The notes under the pieces were generated by a model that searched no databases, was not told the origin of the DNA, and was given only the letters and a program-made list of their open reading frames with translations. Made by a program: the position numbers and the translations under genes. From positions 314,640,787-314,704,786 of the forward strand of contig NC_073745.1 in assembly GCF_029784135.1 (NCBI RefSeq): a stretch of 64,000 nucleotides of DNA, read 5' to 3'. The stretch's first letter is position 1; each line of letters opens with the position of its first letter. This DNA is from Toxorhynchites rutilus septentrionalis (taxonomy: Eukaryota; Arthropoda; Insecta; Diptera; Culicidae). Of this stretch, positions 46,237 to 57,314 are shown one piece after another.

Positions 46237-47274
46237 CTACCAATGGGCATCGAGTATTTCGACTACTTTTCTCACGATGCTCGCGTGACTGGCATACAAT
46301 TTAACACCCGAATCGATGTCCATCCATTTGACCTTAGCCGCGTCGTCTCCAGCGTAGAGATGAAACTTACCCACGACACTTCCATCCCAGTCATGAAAGT
46401 TGACCGCTACCGTTTCCATCCACGCGTTGTCCGTGTTTCTTGGATCGTCAACGTACCCCTTGTAAATTTCCTTCCCAGCGTTGAAAAATGCCTCCACTTC
46501 TGCCGTCTCCACCGATTGGCTCATTGCTTCCTCCATAAACTCCCGCTTCAGAGTGGAGCTTACCATTTCCCCCGGATCTACCATTCCACCTGGAATAGCC
46601 CATTCGCCACAATCGTGCCTCTCTATGGCGCACATCTGCAGAACCCGCTTCCCAGTTACGTCATCCACTATCGGTTTACCACCTTCATCCACTTTCCATC
46701 TGGTAACAACGGGATCCGCTGCATGATTCGGTCCCCAGCGCCCAAGAAAACCTCTACCTTTTAACCCAGTCCTGCCGAACAAGTTCATGGGGAATCCATT
46801 TCGAATCTCATACTCCCCAATAAAACTGACCCGATTAACGTTCCCATCCAACTGATTCCATTTGGCAGAGAAATTCGGGTTCTCTGTTCGAAGAGAGGAA
46901 AACAAACAAACGAACATTATCGAGCCAACAGAAGGAACAGGAAAGCAAAAAAATCGGGTCAAGTTCAACTCACCGACATCCAAATCTGCCCATTCCTTTC
47001 CCTCCAGAACACTCGCATCGTACACGGGTGGCTGATAGTCCGGATACGGTTGGGACCAGAAGACACTCTCATCCGGCACCGGATAGCGACGGACGTCACT
47101 GCGCGGGTAAACGTTGTTTCGGCAGCGCGAATGCTTGTAGATGCCTGGAATCATGACTGCTAGTGTCGCAACAATGACCCGTTTGCAGACGACCATGCGA
47201 CTTGGTAGCTCTGCTGACTTACATAAGGACAGAATCGATACCAGCGTAAATAAGGTGCGCCCGGTGCCAAGCAA
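46237..47274 (-). CDS. NUDT9: ADP-ribose pyrophosphatase, NUDT9 family
   Basis: Minus strand. Conserved NUDT9 blocks appear in order: YPRSDVRRYPVPDE, YEIRNGFPMNLFGRTGLKGR, LGRWGPNHAADPVVTRWK, the Nudix box around GGMVDPGE and REFMEEA, then YKGYVDDPRNTDNAWMET, AGDDAAKVKWMDI and LYASHASIV. The enzyme hydrolyses ADP-ribose to AMP and ribose 5-phosphate; the human protein is mitochondrial. The uninterrupted frame includes an intron at 46884-46973 (90 bp; GTCG/GTGAGT donor, CGAACAG/AG acceptor), whose removal restores the family sequence DVENPNF. A second in-frame intron, 47145-47222 (78 bp; TTAT/GTAAGT, TTCCAG/GC), is likely, because its removal joins the hydrophobic N-terminus to IYKHSR directly. 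That N-terminus could be a targeting sequence. The start ATG at 47274 is the furthest upstream in frame. Glu in the Nudix box is intact, so activity is expected. Confidence 0.93.
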   Translation of the reverse strand: MLGTGRTLFTLVSILSLCKSAELPSRMVVCKRVIVATLAVMIPGIYKHSRCRNNVYPRSDVRRYPVPDESVFWSQPYPDYQPPVYDASVLEGKEWADLDVGELNLTRFFCFPVPSVGSIMFVCLFSSLRTENPNFSAKWNQLDGNVNRVSFIGEYEIRNGFPMNLFGRTGLKGRGFLGRWGPNHAADPVVTRWKVDEGGKPIVDDVTGKRVLQMCAIERHDCGEWAIPGGMVDPGEMVSSTLKREFMEEAMSQSVETAEVEAFFNAGKEIYKGYVDDPRNTDNAWMETVAVNFHDWDGSVVGKFHLYAGDDAAKVKWMDIDSGVKLYASHASIVRKVVEILDAHW

Positions 47275-48071
47275 CGGAATTCCTTCGCTTGAGCTGTTTG
47301 TGGACGGGATTGATTCAGAATAAAACCAATTTGTTTTGATTATACGTTTGACGGTGTTGTGTAGGGCCAGAGAAGACGTCGTTGTGATAGGTGATGTTAT
47401 TTTTCATTCACCGTTTCATTAATGTTCTATACATTATTTATATAGTTGAAATACGCACTAGAAACCGTTAAATTTATTTATATTTAGCAAGAGCCTTGTG
47501 TTTATTTCAATTGTGTCGGCATTTATGACCACCTCCGCGTATGTTGAAGTTAGCCCCAAAATGATGCGGATGAGTCTGTGCAACACTGTGATTTGTAGCT
47601 CATCTGCGCAATTTTGAATAGCACCCTGTTGGTTCGGGGTTAGAATTGTTGCTCAGCTATTGGTTGAGTTCTAAATAATCATGATCTAGAATGTCAAACG
47701 GTAAGTGTATTTGCACAAAATAATATGAAAAGCCATCACCCCTATTCTGTATTTCGTTCGATTCGAAATATTTCAAACGACTCGATAATATTTCAATCGA
47801 GTTGTTTTCGCATTTCGTTCGACCAGTTTCTCTTCGAACATTCAAGGTGCAAAACGTTCGAAATAGGGAAAGCGAAATTATAATTCGAACTAAATAATGT
47901 TTTCAAACGAAATGCAAATCAGGTGGATTGAGGAATCGGGGTGCATATCGCGAGCAAGTATAAGCGCAAGTAGATTGATTGATGTAGATTGTATGAATAC
48001 GTTTTAAAAAAGATGTATGTGGTAAAACTACACTTTTAAAAATGTGTTCCATTTCCGTCGATTGAAAACAC
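47275..48071. other. Upstream of NUDT9; one possible small MITE, no gene
   Basis: No core promoter could be assigned. At 47738-47943 the ends ACCCCTATTC and, inverted, ACCCCGATTC enclose 206 bp rich in TTCGAA-type words, possibly a MITE. Confidence 0.4.
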
Positions 48072-49425
48072 TACGGGGCAAAATGGGCCACCATGCGGGG
48101 CAATACGACCACGTTTATTGATTCAATAATTCAAGCATGTTTTCGTAGGGGTTCATAAAACGAAAGCTTATTCTATTTTGCCACTTTTACGTGTATTTCA
48201 TTGAATTTCATTCAGTTTGCATGTATAAACAATAACAATGTGATCGAAGTGATTGGACTACAATTTTACGTTGCTCAAATCAGGAACAGAGCATATCTGT
48301 GCATCGATAGCATTGGTTCCGTTTATCGCCACCCGTAGAGGAACTGAATTGTGTCCCACAGTAGCAACATAAAGTATCCTGTGGAATATTCTATAATAGT
48401 TATTCCTTGCTCAGCTCCCTGCGCTCATTTGCTTTTTTCCCCGCATTGCTAGGATTTTGGAATTTTTGGTCAGAACCTGCTGAATAAAGATAATAATTTT
48501 TAGTTTACTTGCTGCTGCTATGGAAAAAAAGATAGTTACTGGAATCACTGATGTTTTATCGACGTTGAATTGCCTTTCTGGTGGAGTGTTGTATTTCTGC
48601 TGTATGTCTGCCAGTAAATCGTAGAATTTCCCGACTGCAACGCGATTGAATCATTTAGTCCTAGCGGCGGATGTTGCTTCTGGTGTCCGAAGTGAGATTT
48701 GTGGGTGACATTTTCGAAAACCAGTCAGTCAATCTATTACGGCTAATTGCTTTTGACTATTGAAAGGGTGAGAAATATGGAGCAGCAAAGGGTCTGCACA
48801 ACGTAGATAACGTTTAAGTGTTTCTCGCGGGACACAATGCACTAAGGATGCTTGTGTCGTACTTCTCTTCGCTGCATCGGTGGCCGCGTTCAAGGTCTGT
48901 GACCACTTTTTACAAACGGATGTTCTGATATAATTCCGCATCATGATTCCACATCTAACTATTTCCAACTATGTTTACAAATTTTGACAGCTGTTTTTAC
49001 AGGTTATGTTGAAAAAATACCTGGTCATAATACCCCAAGCAGGTACCCATTCAGCCCCGTACATTTACGCTCAATAAAAATGAACCGATCTTTCACATGA
49101 AACGGCAAAGCAGTTATCAGTGAAAATGTTCAGAAATAATACCAGTACGAATTGATATAGAGAGCAGGATCATAAATTTCAGCATGGAGCGTACAGAGCT
49201 TATTTTGTTGACTGTTTTTTTATATGTTTTTCGTGATAAATCAGTCAGTGTGATATTTCTCTCAATATCTTTATACAACGATTGAATTTGAATACGGTTT
49301 TCACGGAGACTTTAATAACAGTATTTCTAACACAATTGTTGGCGAATAAGTGTTATTGGTTCAATAATAAGCCCAAACGAACGTTGGCCCATTTCGCCCC
49401 GCCTGGTCATATTGCCCCTATCTAC
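48072..49425. mobile_element. Non-autonomous TIR element with G-rich repeated ends (copy b)
   Basis: The left end has CGGGGCAAAATGGGCCACC then GCGGGGCAATACGACCA. The right end, inverted, has AGGGGCAATATGACCAG then GCGGGGCGAAATGGGCC. Two motif variants are present at both ends in mirrored order. No transposase was recognised in the 1.35 kb. Confidence 0.6.
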
Positions 49426-49576
49426 CCTATAATCAAAACGGAAAGTAAAAAGTGGTGGATTTGAACAAGCAGTTTTTCACGAATAATTAATTTAATTTTT
49501 ATAATGGTGAACATTAAATTAAAGTAGAATGTTTTGCTGAACTAATTAGGTTGAAATATATGAATGAGCAACGTTA

Positions 49577-50160
49577 GAAACGCATCGGAAATTCTCTAAG
49601 ATTTGTTTGATATGCTATACATTACAATTCGCTAATCTCTAAGCGGTTTAAATTCATGAAAACTGGAAGAACTTACTTTTTTACCATACATTTGTTCTGC
49701 CGATTTGTGTGCTAAACCTACCCGTATTTCGAATACTTATAACTCGAACATTTCTTAACAGATCGGAAAGATGTTTGCATCGATTGTTAGGAAATATTTC
49801 TTATAAAATATTATAAATATTTTATATTAATATTTTTTATAGAAATATTATTTTTCGTGAGATGAACAATTGAATAACTGTAAAATTTCAAGTGTTGTCT
49901 AAACGCCCTAACTGCTAAGTTTTGATTGGCCCGATTTACAGTTTCCCCAACACAGACTTCAAAATCGATGTACCTGTGGAAATCCGCTTTGCAAATATAC
50001 ATGCAAGTCGGGGGTATTCTTGTTCCCACCGAGCTGTGTTCCCCTAACACGGACTTCAAACTCAATGAGCCTGGGGGAATCCGCTTCGTCAAAACATGAA
50101 AATCGAGGTATTTTTATTCCAACTGAGCTGTGTTTCCCTAACACGGACTTCAAAATTTAG
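49577..50160 (-). repeat. Dispersed 92-bp-unit repeat, inverted copy
   Basis: Reverse-complement match to 22731-23400: the 92-bp units (CACAGCTCGGTGGGAACAAG and relatives) and the unique part (AACATTTCTTAACAGATCGG, GATATGCTATACATTACAAT). The hairpin end is missing. Confidence 0.8.
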
Positions 50161-51350
50161 GTACTCCCGTAGATCAATATACTGGAGAGAAAAACCGGAA
50201 ATTTTTCGGAAAACTCTGAAGGAAGGTCGAAAAATTCGGAAAATTGAATTCCCACATGTTCGAAAATTACATCATAATAAGCGTTGTTAGTCCATTCGAT
50301 GTTTGTGTTATCGAAATTGATCTTTGTTCGTAAGTGGGAATGGATTTTCAGGCGAAATAACGTATTACCATATCTTATATCTATCTATCTGCTATATGAA
50401 TGAAAATGTAAGGCAAAATCTGTTGGTAAGCGGAAAACCCGAAGAAGGGATGGTCCGATTTTAGCCTTAGTTGTATTCGTCTCTTCCCGTAGATCAATAT
50501 AGTGGAGAGAAAAATCGGAAAATCCTAAAGGAAGGTCGGAAAATTCGGAAAATTGAATTCCCACATGTTCGAAATTCACATCATAATAAGCGTTGTTAGT
50601 CCATTCGATATTTGCGCTATCGAAATTGATCTTTGTTCGTAAGTGGAAATGGATTTTCAGACGAAATAACGCATTTTTATATCTTATATCTATAAATAAA
50701 AATGAAAGGCCAAATGTGTTTGTAAGCGCAAAACCCGAGGAAGGAATGGTTCAATTTGAGTTATCTATATTTCGTTTTATTCGTCTCTTCCCGTAGATCA
50801 ATATAGCGGAGAGAAAAATCGGAAAATTCGAATTCCCATATGTTCTACAATTAGCTAAGCGTTGTTAGTCCATTTGATGTTGGCGCTAACGAAATTGATT
50901 TTTGTTCGAGAGTGAAAAAGGATTTTCAGACGGAATAACTCTTTCCTATATTTTCTATCTATATAAACAAAAATGGAAGGCGAAATGTGTTTGTGTGCTC
51001 TAAAGCCGAGGAAGGAATGATCCGATTTGAGATGTCTTTATTTTGTAATGTTCTCTGTATCAAACATCTGTAAAAACCATGCAACGAAGAAACATGTTAT
51101 TTCCAAATGCTTGAAGAATCTTGAACGAGAATTGTGTCTGAAAATAATTTTATATTATAATTATTAATATAATATATTTTATATTAATTTATAGTAAAAA
51201 GAAATTGTAAAGGGTCAAAGGGTAATCAATCAATGAAGAGTTCAGTGATTGGACTCACTGACGTTCACTTAGTAAGAAAACGTGGAAGTTTGAAAGTATT
51301 CAAATCAAAAAATCTATTTTGGGCGGGACGAAGTTCGTCGGATCAGCTAG
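50160..51350 (-). mobile_element. CTAGCTGACCCGGC-headed repeat element, copy C with 310-bp tandem units
   Basis: The head is at 51319-51350 on the minus strand. Three units of about 306-320 bp begin near CCCGTAGATCAATATA (50166, 50486, 50792) and contain GCGTTGTTAGTCCATTCGAT and GGAAAATTCG. The part next to the head matches copy A; the tandem part is unrelated to that of copy B. Confidence 0.65.
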
Positions 51351-51773
51351 TCATGAATATTTTTTATCGTTCAATATTTGTTTTATTGTTAAAAGATAGA
51401 TAAATGAATAATGATCGTAAAAATATTATTTATTTTATTTTTTCGGATCTCGAGAAATCATCCGATTCCACGAATGATCGTTTCTTTCCGTGTGAAAGGC
51501 GAGCCATCAATATGCCTTGTTAGATTCTTGGCAAACCAAGGATTTAACCATCATGTGTAGAAAACACGGGTTATTTCGTGATCCATCCGTAATAGACGGA
51601 ACGCGAAACACGAGAAACTCGTGAGCGGTCCTTAATATGATAACGAATACTTTTTCTACTGTGTTAACCGTTATTTCCCTAGCGACATACATACGATGGA
51701 ATATATACGATGGAAAACCTACAAAAATCAAACAGAAGAGGGGGATTTAAAAAAATGGACAGATTTTAAGGTA

Positions 51774-52451
51774 GGTTTAGAGTTCCCGTGAACGTGAACG
51801 CGGACAAACACTTTTTTGTTAATAATTCATCAGTCCATCTATAAAAAGCGAGTAAAACGTCTTGAAACGATAGGAAGAAACATTTTCTAGTTGAGAAACA
51901 TGTTTAAACACAATTCATATTGATAAGAGTGGAATAGTTCAATATTTCACAACGATTCTGAATTTCCACCGTGGAATCGAGATGTTGGTGAACTCACCAT
52001 AGTTCACCGACTTCGGTGAACGTGAACGTGAAAACAGTGGTGAATATAGACGTCAAAATATTTCCCCGTTCATGTTCACGTTCGAATGTCTCAAGGCATT
52101 CTGAAAATTATTTCACCGTGAACTTAAAAGGATATGTTCAGCAATTCTCAAGTTTTCAATGAAAATTTTGATATGGATGCAATTTCATTCAATCGGATCT
52201 CTGCACGGGTTGAAAAACTTCGTTGCTTCGGGTTGATTCGTGAACAACTGTATATTCGAATTACTTTATTGAAGATCGATGTTTATTTACTTTACGTTTA
52301 CTGCCGAACTTTTAATATGAACGTGAACGTGAACAAAATCATTCAATTCACCACGATTTTTTTTAGTTGTTTGTTCGCAATGTAGTTCACCGTGAAATGA
52401 TCGTACTATTCCACCACCTGTTCAAGTTCACGTTCACGGGAACTCTAAACC
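51774..52451. mobile_element. 678-bp MITE with perfect 26-bp TIRs
   Basis: Ends GGTTTAGAGTTCCCGTGAAC and its exact inverse. The perfect inverted match is 26 bp (51774-51799, 52426-52451). GTGAACGTGAA words recur inside. No clear target duplication and no transposase. Confidence 0.85.
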
Positions 52452-52626
52452 AGGCTTTATATGATTTTTTCATGCCATCACCTTGGCACTCGAGGATAAT
52501 TGCCAAAATTATGAATTGCCAATTGTAGCAACGCTGTTCTGTACAGAAAAAATTGACAGTGTCATCTGTTGATTTGCAGCAGCCTTGGCGAAAACAGTCT
52601 AGCAACTATGATTGATGTTTTGTTCG

Positions 52627-53483
52627 TAGGGGAACCGCGGGTGAGACGGACAGTGGGGGTATGATGGACAGGTGGTTGATTTGTATAGTTGTATACATTT
52701 TTTATGAATTTCTAATTTCGGTTGATGGGAACCCCTTCTACATGCTATTCTAGAATATTTAAACTATCCTATGACAATGAATATTGATCAAAACTGAAAT
52801 ATGGAAACAAACACCGAAAATCAAAAATGATTCCGCGCGTGGATGTAATTTTTGCGGCTTTGATATTAAGCATTTTGAGTGGTTTAAATGCAAAATTGAA
52901 TTCGCTGATGGTTATATTTCGGTTTGTGAGTTGACAAAGAAGCGATATTAGGTATGTACGGAAAAGTAAATTAATTCGTAAGGGGTAAATTTAAATTATT
53001 GAATTAATTGCACTGGTGGGGTTGAAATGGAGAGTCACATCCATAATCACATCCAATGCATGATGGAAAGTGAAGGGAAGAATATTGAACTCTTGTTTAT
53101 TCAGCTTTCTCTTTTTGTTCTATTTCAGTTACTGGACGCACAAACACTGAGAGAGAGAGCGAAATTATTCCCCTCGCGAGCGATAAATTTCTACGCTTCG
53201 TATATTATTGCCCTGTCCATTACCCCCCCCCCCCCCCCCCCCCCACTACATTTCCATTATATCCGCATCGATAAAAATGTTCTACTTTTCGGCTTGTTGT
53301 AATTTCAGTAAAAACATGAAAAAACACATTTCTTTAAAACGTTTGGCCAATTATTTCGAAAACCAGTAGATTCAATTGTAAGAAGCTGCTTTTAAGTTTT
53401 GGAAAACATAAGTTTTCAAAGATACAATTGAAGTTTTGCTTAACATGTCCGTCTTACCCCCCTCTCCGCTACTGCCAGTTCCA
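52627..53483. mobile_element. Non-autonomous TIR element with G-rich ends (copy c)
   Basis: The left end GTAGGGGAACCGCGG then GTGAGACGGACA and GGGGGTATGATGGACAG. The right end, inverted, GTAGCGGAGAGGGGGGTAAG then ACGGACATG. A pure C-run of about 23 bases is inside (53223-53245). Confidence 0.6.
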
Positions 53484-54402
53484 CCTGACACCTGGTAAAG
53501 AAGTGCCTGACATCAGAAAAGCATTCCAAGGACATGTTCAGAAATATCTAAACTACAAAAATGTAACGAAAAAAGACGGGTGGGTAATGTCGGGGACATA
53601 ACCGGAGTGACGTAGGACTATACAAAGGGGACAGCTTTTGCTAAATATATATTTTAAATATATTGTTTTATTTTCTTCTCCTACGTGAATACCTACCTAT
53701 CTACCTGAAAAATGGATTAGTTTTCTGTTTACTCTTTATGAACATGTTGGGGGTTCTGAAAAGAACCTTTGGTGTTGTGTTTTTGCTTTTTTTTATACAA
53801 ACTTTCTCAATTTTTTCTCACTATCTCATAGTTGATTCTTGATTTTTTCCTGGAGGCTTTGTACTTATTAAATGTTCAACGCCGGGCATCTTTTGGCGTA
53901 TGCACATATCGTACAATCAAAATGATGGCTGTGATAGGGAATGCATAGGTGGTCATCAGCGCGCGTTTTGTACTTTAGCGGTACACGCTCACAGGATAGA
54001 GACAAATCGGCAGACTCAGTCAAAGGGTCGAGTCCAACGAGACGAACGAATGAGCGTTAAAAGGCAGCGATGGCAAAAAAATACATTCATTACGATTTGT
54101 TCGCTCGTTGGATTCACATGCAGTCTAAAAAGGGTCCTTTTCAGGATCACAAAATTATCTTCAATCTAAAGAGTTTATTGTTTTGTTATCACTCGATATC
54201 CCCATCTTGTTCGGCTAAACCTTTCTGTTTAGCGATTGCGTTTGCCACTCGCCACAGCTTTCACAGTTGGAAAATTTCCTCCCATCCAGCTTGTGACATG
54301 TTGTACAGTAAATTACATTTAATGCGACATGCCGAAGCACCACTCAGTGTCGCATTGGAGGCGATTTTAACCTGTAATTGAACATTTGCGATGACAGTGG
54401 TA
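53484..54402. other. No gene recognised; stray hairpin-end motif
   Basis: TGACGTAGGACTA at 53608-53620 is an isolated copy of the TIR family end. The rest has short frames only. Confidence 0.45.
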
Positions 54403-54531
54403 CAGTGTCGACTTTTAATGTGGGGTCATAATTTGGACCCCGAACTCTATGTTTACAAAAATGTCCAACTAAATATGTCGCATTACAGGTCCGTCCAATT
54501 AGCTAAATGTCGAATTAATTGTAAATTACTG
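54403..54531. mobile_element. 129-bp TA-flanked MITE (pogo/Tc1-like)
   Basis: Starts CAGTGTCGAC and ends AATTACTG, with TA on both sides. It shares TTAGCTAAATGTCGAATTA with a fragment near 24270. The terminal repeats are short, so the call is tentative. Confidence 0.45.
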
Positions 54532-54940
54532 TACTTTCAATAAGCTCAGAACAACTTCCAAATTCACATACTCATCATATCCTGGCAAACAAATTATGAA
54601 AAAACCAATTTGTGTTTTATTATTATTTTGGATATTATTTTAGAAAGCATTGAACTGTATTTCGTAAACTCTTTTTGAAAGGTTTAATGGCCCTGATAAG
54701 CGCCTTGTTTTATGGAATGGTTCCAATTTAGAAAAATTAGTACTCGTGACTTTGAAAAAAAACATTTCGAACGCCCTCGATGCCGCCTTCTTCTGGATTT
54801 GCCACCAAAGCAGATTGTATAAAGAACAAACTTTCTTCTTCTGCTACCTGCTGCCGTTTTGCGATTGCGTTTGCCATTCGCCACTCGCTGCAACTGCCTG
54901 TTGTCTTGATGTCCACCGAACCGAATGTGTTCTGTTCCGA

Positions 54941-55034
54941 ATGCGGGTTTTCTTATCGTCGCGAGCAGCTTTGCCAGCTAACTCGATCACTTCGCCTTTC
55001 CCTTCACTTTTCCTCCTTTACCATGTCCAGACAT
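54941..55034 (-). pseudogene. Histone H2A pseudogene with large internal deletion
   Basis: From the ATG at 55034 (minus strand) 15 codons match the H2A start (MSGHGKGGKVKGKAK, one change R4H). The next codons are out of frame but read V-I-E-L-A-G-K-A-A-R-D-D-K-K-T-R-I, which is H2A from helix 3 onward (VLELAGNAARDNKKTRI in the family). About 45 codons in between are missing and the join shifts the frame to an immediate stop. The C-terminal third is not recognisable. Histone H2A is a core nucleosome protein; this copy cannot make one. Confidence 0.88.
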
Positions 55035-55319
55035 GACTGCTTGGATTGGTTTGTTGATGTGTTGTGATGCGAAACGATGTGGTGTACGGTTTGAATGAGA
55101 ATGATCGTTACGGCAGCGGAGCGGGGATTTTTAAGCTGACTGGCTGGCTCAAGAATTACGCATGTGTGAGACTGCGACCAATGTTTCGTTCATTTTTTTT
55201 CTTTTTCCTTTCCAATCGTGCTTCATTCTATTTCGCTGCTGCTCTGGTTGCCCGTTTTGGTCGGTACGATTTGAGGAGCACAAAATGGACCAATCAAAAA
55301 TGGGCACATAGTGCATTTT
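55035..55319 (-). other. Upstream region of the H2A pseudogene
   Basis: Minus-strand CTTAAAAATCC (about 55120-55130) could be a decayed TATA box. No intact gene. Confidence 0.3.
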
Positions 55320-55557
55320 GACAATGCTTGATATTTCACAATTATTCAGTTATTTATCTTAAGAAAAATGAAATGTTATTCGTTATGATAGATGCGTAGA
55401 TATATTTCCTATCAATTGATGCAAAAACCTTTGCGATCTATTGAGAAATGCTCGAGTTATAAGCGTTCCAAATCTTGCATTTTTTCCTACTTGTTCAGTG
55501 CCTAGATTTCCATTTCACCCCCTATATATTCCGGTTAGACGTAGTCCTACGTCAAAA
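55320..55557. repeat. End fragment of the 92-bp-unit repeat family
   Basis: Matches the unique part of 22731-23475 (TTCCTATCAATTGATGCAAA, GAGTTATAAGCGTTC) and ends GACGTAGTCCTACGTCAAAA (55538-55557). Confidence 0.75.
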
Positions 55558-56919
55558 CTAAAATCTTCAAATTTCTAGACTAGAATCAGGGTGACAAAAT
55601 CTGATGATTATTTCAATGGCGGAGCAAGATATTGTGATAACATCATATTCAATCACCAATGTTCCTCAGTTCATGGCAAATGAACCGGACTGAAGTTCAT
55701 GAAACCGGCACTTGTTGAAACACTAATACAAAAAAACAGCAGCAACTGTCAAACTGGCGTTTACCTTCCTGAGTCTAATATATTGGTGGATATATTGTGT
55801 ATTGGATAATTAAAATTTTTCATCAATATCCCTCAAGAAACATGTTTTGTTTTGCGAGAAATTGGTATATCAACTGTATATACCAACTAATAAGAATATC
55901 CGATGAGAGAATATTAGACATGACCGCTAATTTCAAATCTCAATAATAGCCAAGTGGAAGAGCGATACATTTGTTCTGATTAACACTTTTGTCGTTACAA
56001 ACCCCGCACTGTTGGTGGGACATTTTGGAATTGTGGATAGTGGCATTTGTTCTATATCCGAGGCATTGAACCGGGATTCCTAAGGCAACATGTAGCTTGC
56101 GGCATTACGCAAGCTACATACACTCTTCCCAGCGGAGCAACACGATGCCACAATCCAATCCTTCTACATAGTTGACGTGTCAAAGAGTGTCATCTTCTAT
56201 TCGACAGCCAACTGATCGGCGCTATTTGCCGTTCGGTGTTACGGGGGCGTCGAGCTTCACACGTTTTCATAAATGTTGTTCCGTTCCCCACGTCCTTATC
56301 ACACATTTTACAGTTTTACTTAACGCGCTGTAAACAGTTTGTATTTCGAGCCATTCAAAACCGTTTATCACAATATATGTTGGCCTTCTCACTAATTAAT
56401 CAATATTCAGTCCAATCAAATTATAATTAATTTTATTATGAGAGACGAAAAAAAATCATTTGTCCTTGATGACTAAATGTAGGTAAAAAATTAATGAATT
56501 TGTGAATATTTCATATTGACGATTTCTTGATTTGGTGGGAACAGATGACATAACTATCTGCATTTGTCTATTTTTGATTCACATGAATATTGATCACCTT
56601 TTTGCCACATTTTCATCAGAGGATCTATTTCAATCCTGATTAAAATATTCGACCGCAAAACAATTTGCATAACATAGATAACAACTGCTACGAATCGTTT
56701 CGAAATATCAGATCGATATCAGATTTGCTGAATAAAACAAGTTCAACCGAAAACATCATGCCCATCACCTTGAAGGGTTGCAATTGAAACACTTATTAAT
56801 TTTCATAACAATGTATATTTACTAACTCATACATTCACTTCACAACTTCTTTTTACCACATACTAGCGCTCTCATGATTTCAAACAACACTTAAAAATAG
56901 TCTATTCAACAAATTCACT
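55558..56919. other. No gene recognised
   Basis: AT-rich. A perfect 12-bp hairpin (ATGTAGCTTGCG, loop GCATTA) is at 56090-56119. Its 3' end probably contains the 3' UTR of the minus-strand gene at 56920. Confidence 0.45.
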
Positions 56920-57246
56920 TTATGCGGAGGTCTTGGTCTCAGGTTTGGCTGCTTTCTGCTCGGATGATTTCTTCTGCTGTTCGGTCGCCTTTTTGTTCAA
57001 ATCGGCAAGACTGGACAGCTCTTTCACCTCGAAGTCCTGCTTGTCCCGAAAGTCTGGGTACAGCTCCCGGATCGCTTTCTGGATCTCGACGTTCAACTCG
57101 GCCTCGGAGAGTCCCGTCGGCACAACGATTTCCCGCTGTTCAAACTGTTGCCCACGGCTGTCGGTAACGGTCACTGCCCGCAAGGCAACGACAACCACCG
57201 AGAGGACCAGCAGACACTGAACTATGGTACCTCGCCTGAAAGCCAT
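56920..57246 (-). CDS. Small secreted protein of unknown function (108 aa)
   Basis: Complete minus-strand frame from ATG 57246. Residues 1-25 form a signal peptide: basic FRRG, then the hydrophobic core CLLVLSVVVVALRAV. The mature part of about 83 residues has a folded-looking middle (VPTGLSEAELNVEIQKAIRELYPDF, described here by its ends VPTG and YPDF) and a lysine/glutamate/alanine/serine-rich tail that is probably disordered. There are no cysteines in the mature part. Codon use is more GC-rich at third positions than the surrounding repeats, as in a real gene. A TATA box lies 59 bp upstream of the start, so a single-exon, possibly strongly expressed gene is likely. I do not recognise the family; it could be a dipteran-specific secreted protein. 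Confidence 0.75.
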   Translation of the reverse strand: MAFRRGTIVQCLLVLSVVVVALRAVTVTDSRGQQFEQREIVVPTGLSEAELNVEIQKAIRELYPDFRDKQDFEVKELSSLADLNKKATEQQKKSSEQKAAKPETKTSA

Positions 57247-57304
57247 TTCTCGACGCGGGTATGCACCACGAACGACTAATCGGCTGGCTACACAATCGTT
57301 ACCG

Positions 57305-57314
57305 TTTTATATAG
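57305..57314 (-). promoter_or_regulatory. TATA box of the small secreted-protein gene
   Basis: Minus strand CTATATAAAA. A start of transcription about 30 bp downstream (near 57280) would leave a 5' UTR of roughly 30-35 nt before the ATG. Confidence 0.75.

Noticed and set aside
53223..53245. Poly-C run as a functional site
   Set aside because: A 23-base homopolymer inside a non-coding TIR element; its length may also be a sequencing artefact.
54746..55067. Plus-strand frames of about 95 codons
   Set aside because: They are antisense to the H2A pseudogene and show no domain of their own.
56090..56119. Perfect hairpin as a terminator or microRNA
   Set aside because: The stem is only 12 bp, with no U-run or extended precursor structure, and no neighbouring transcript.
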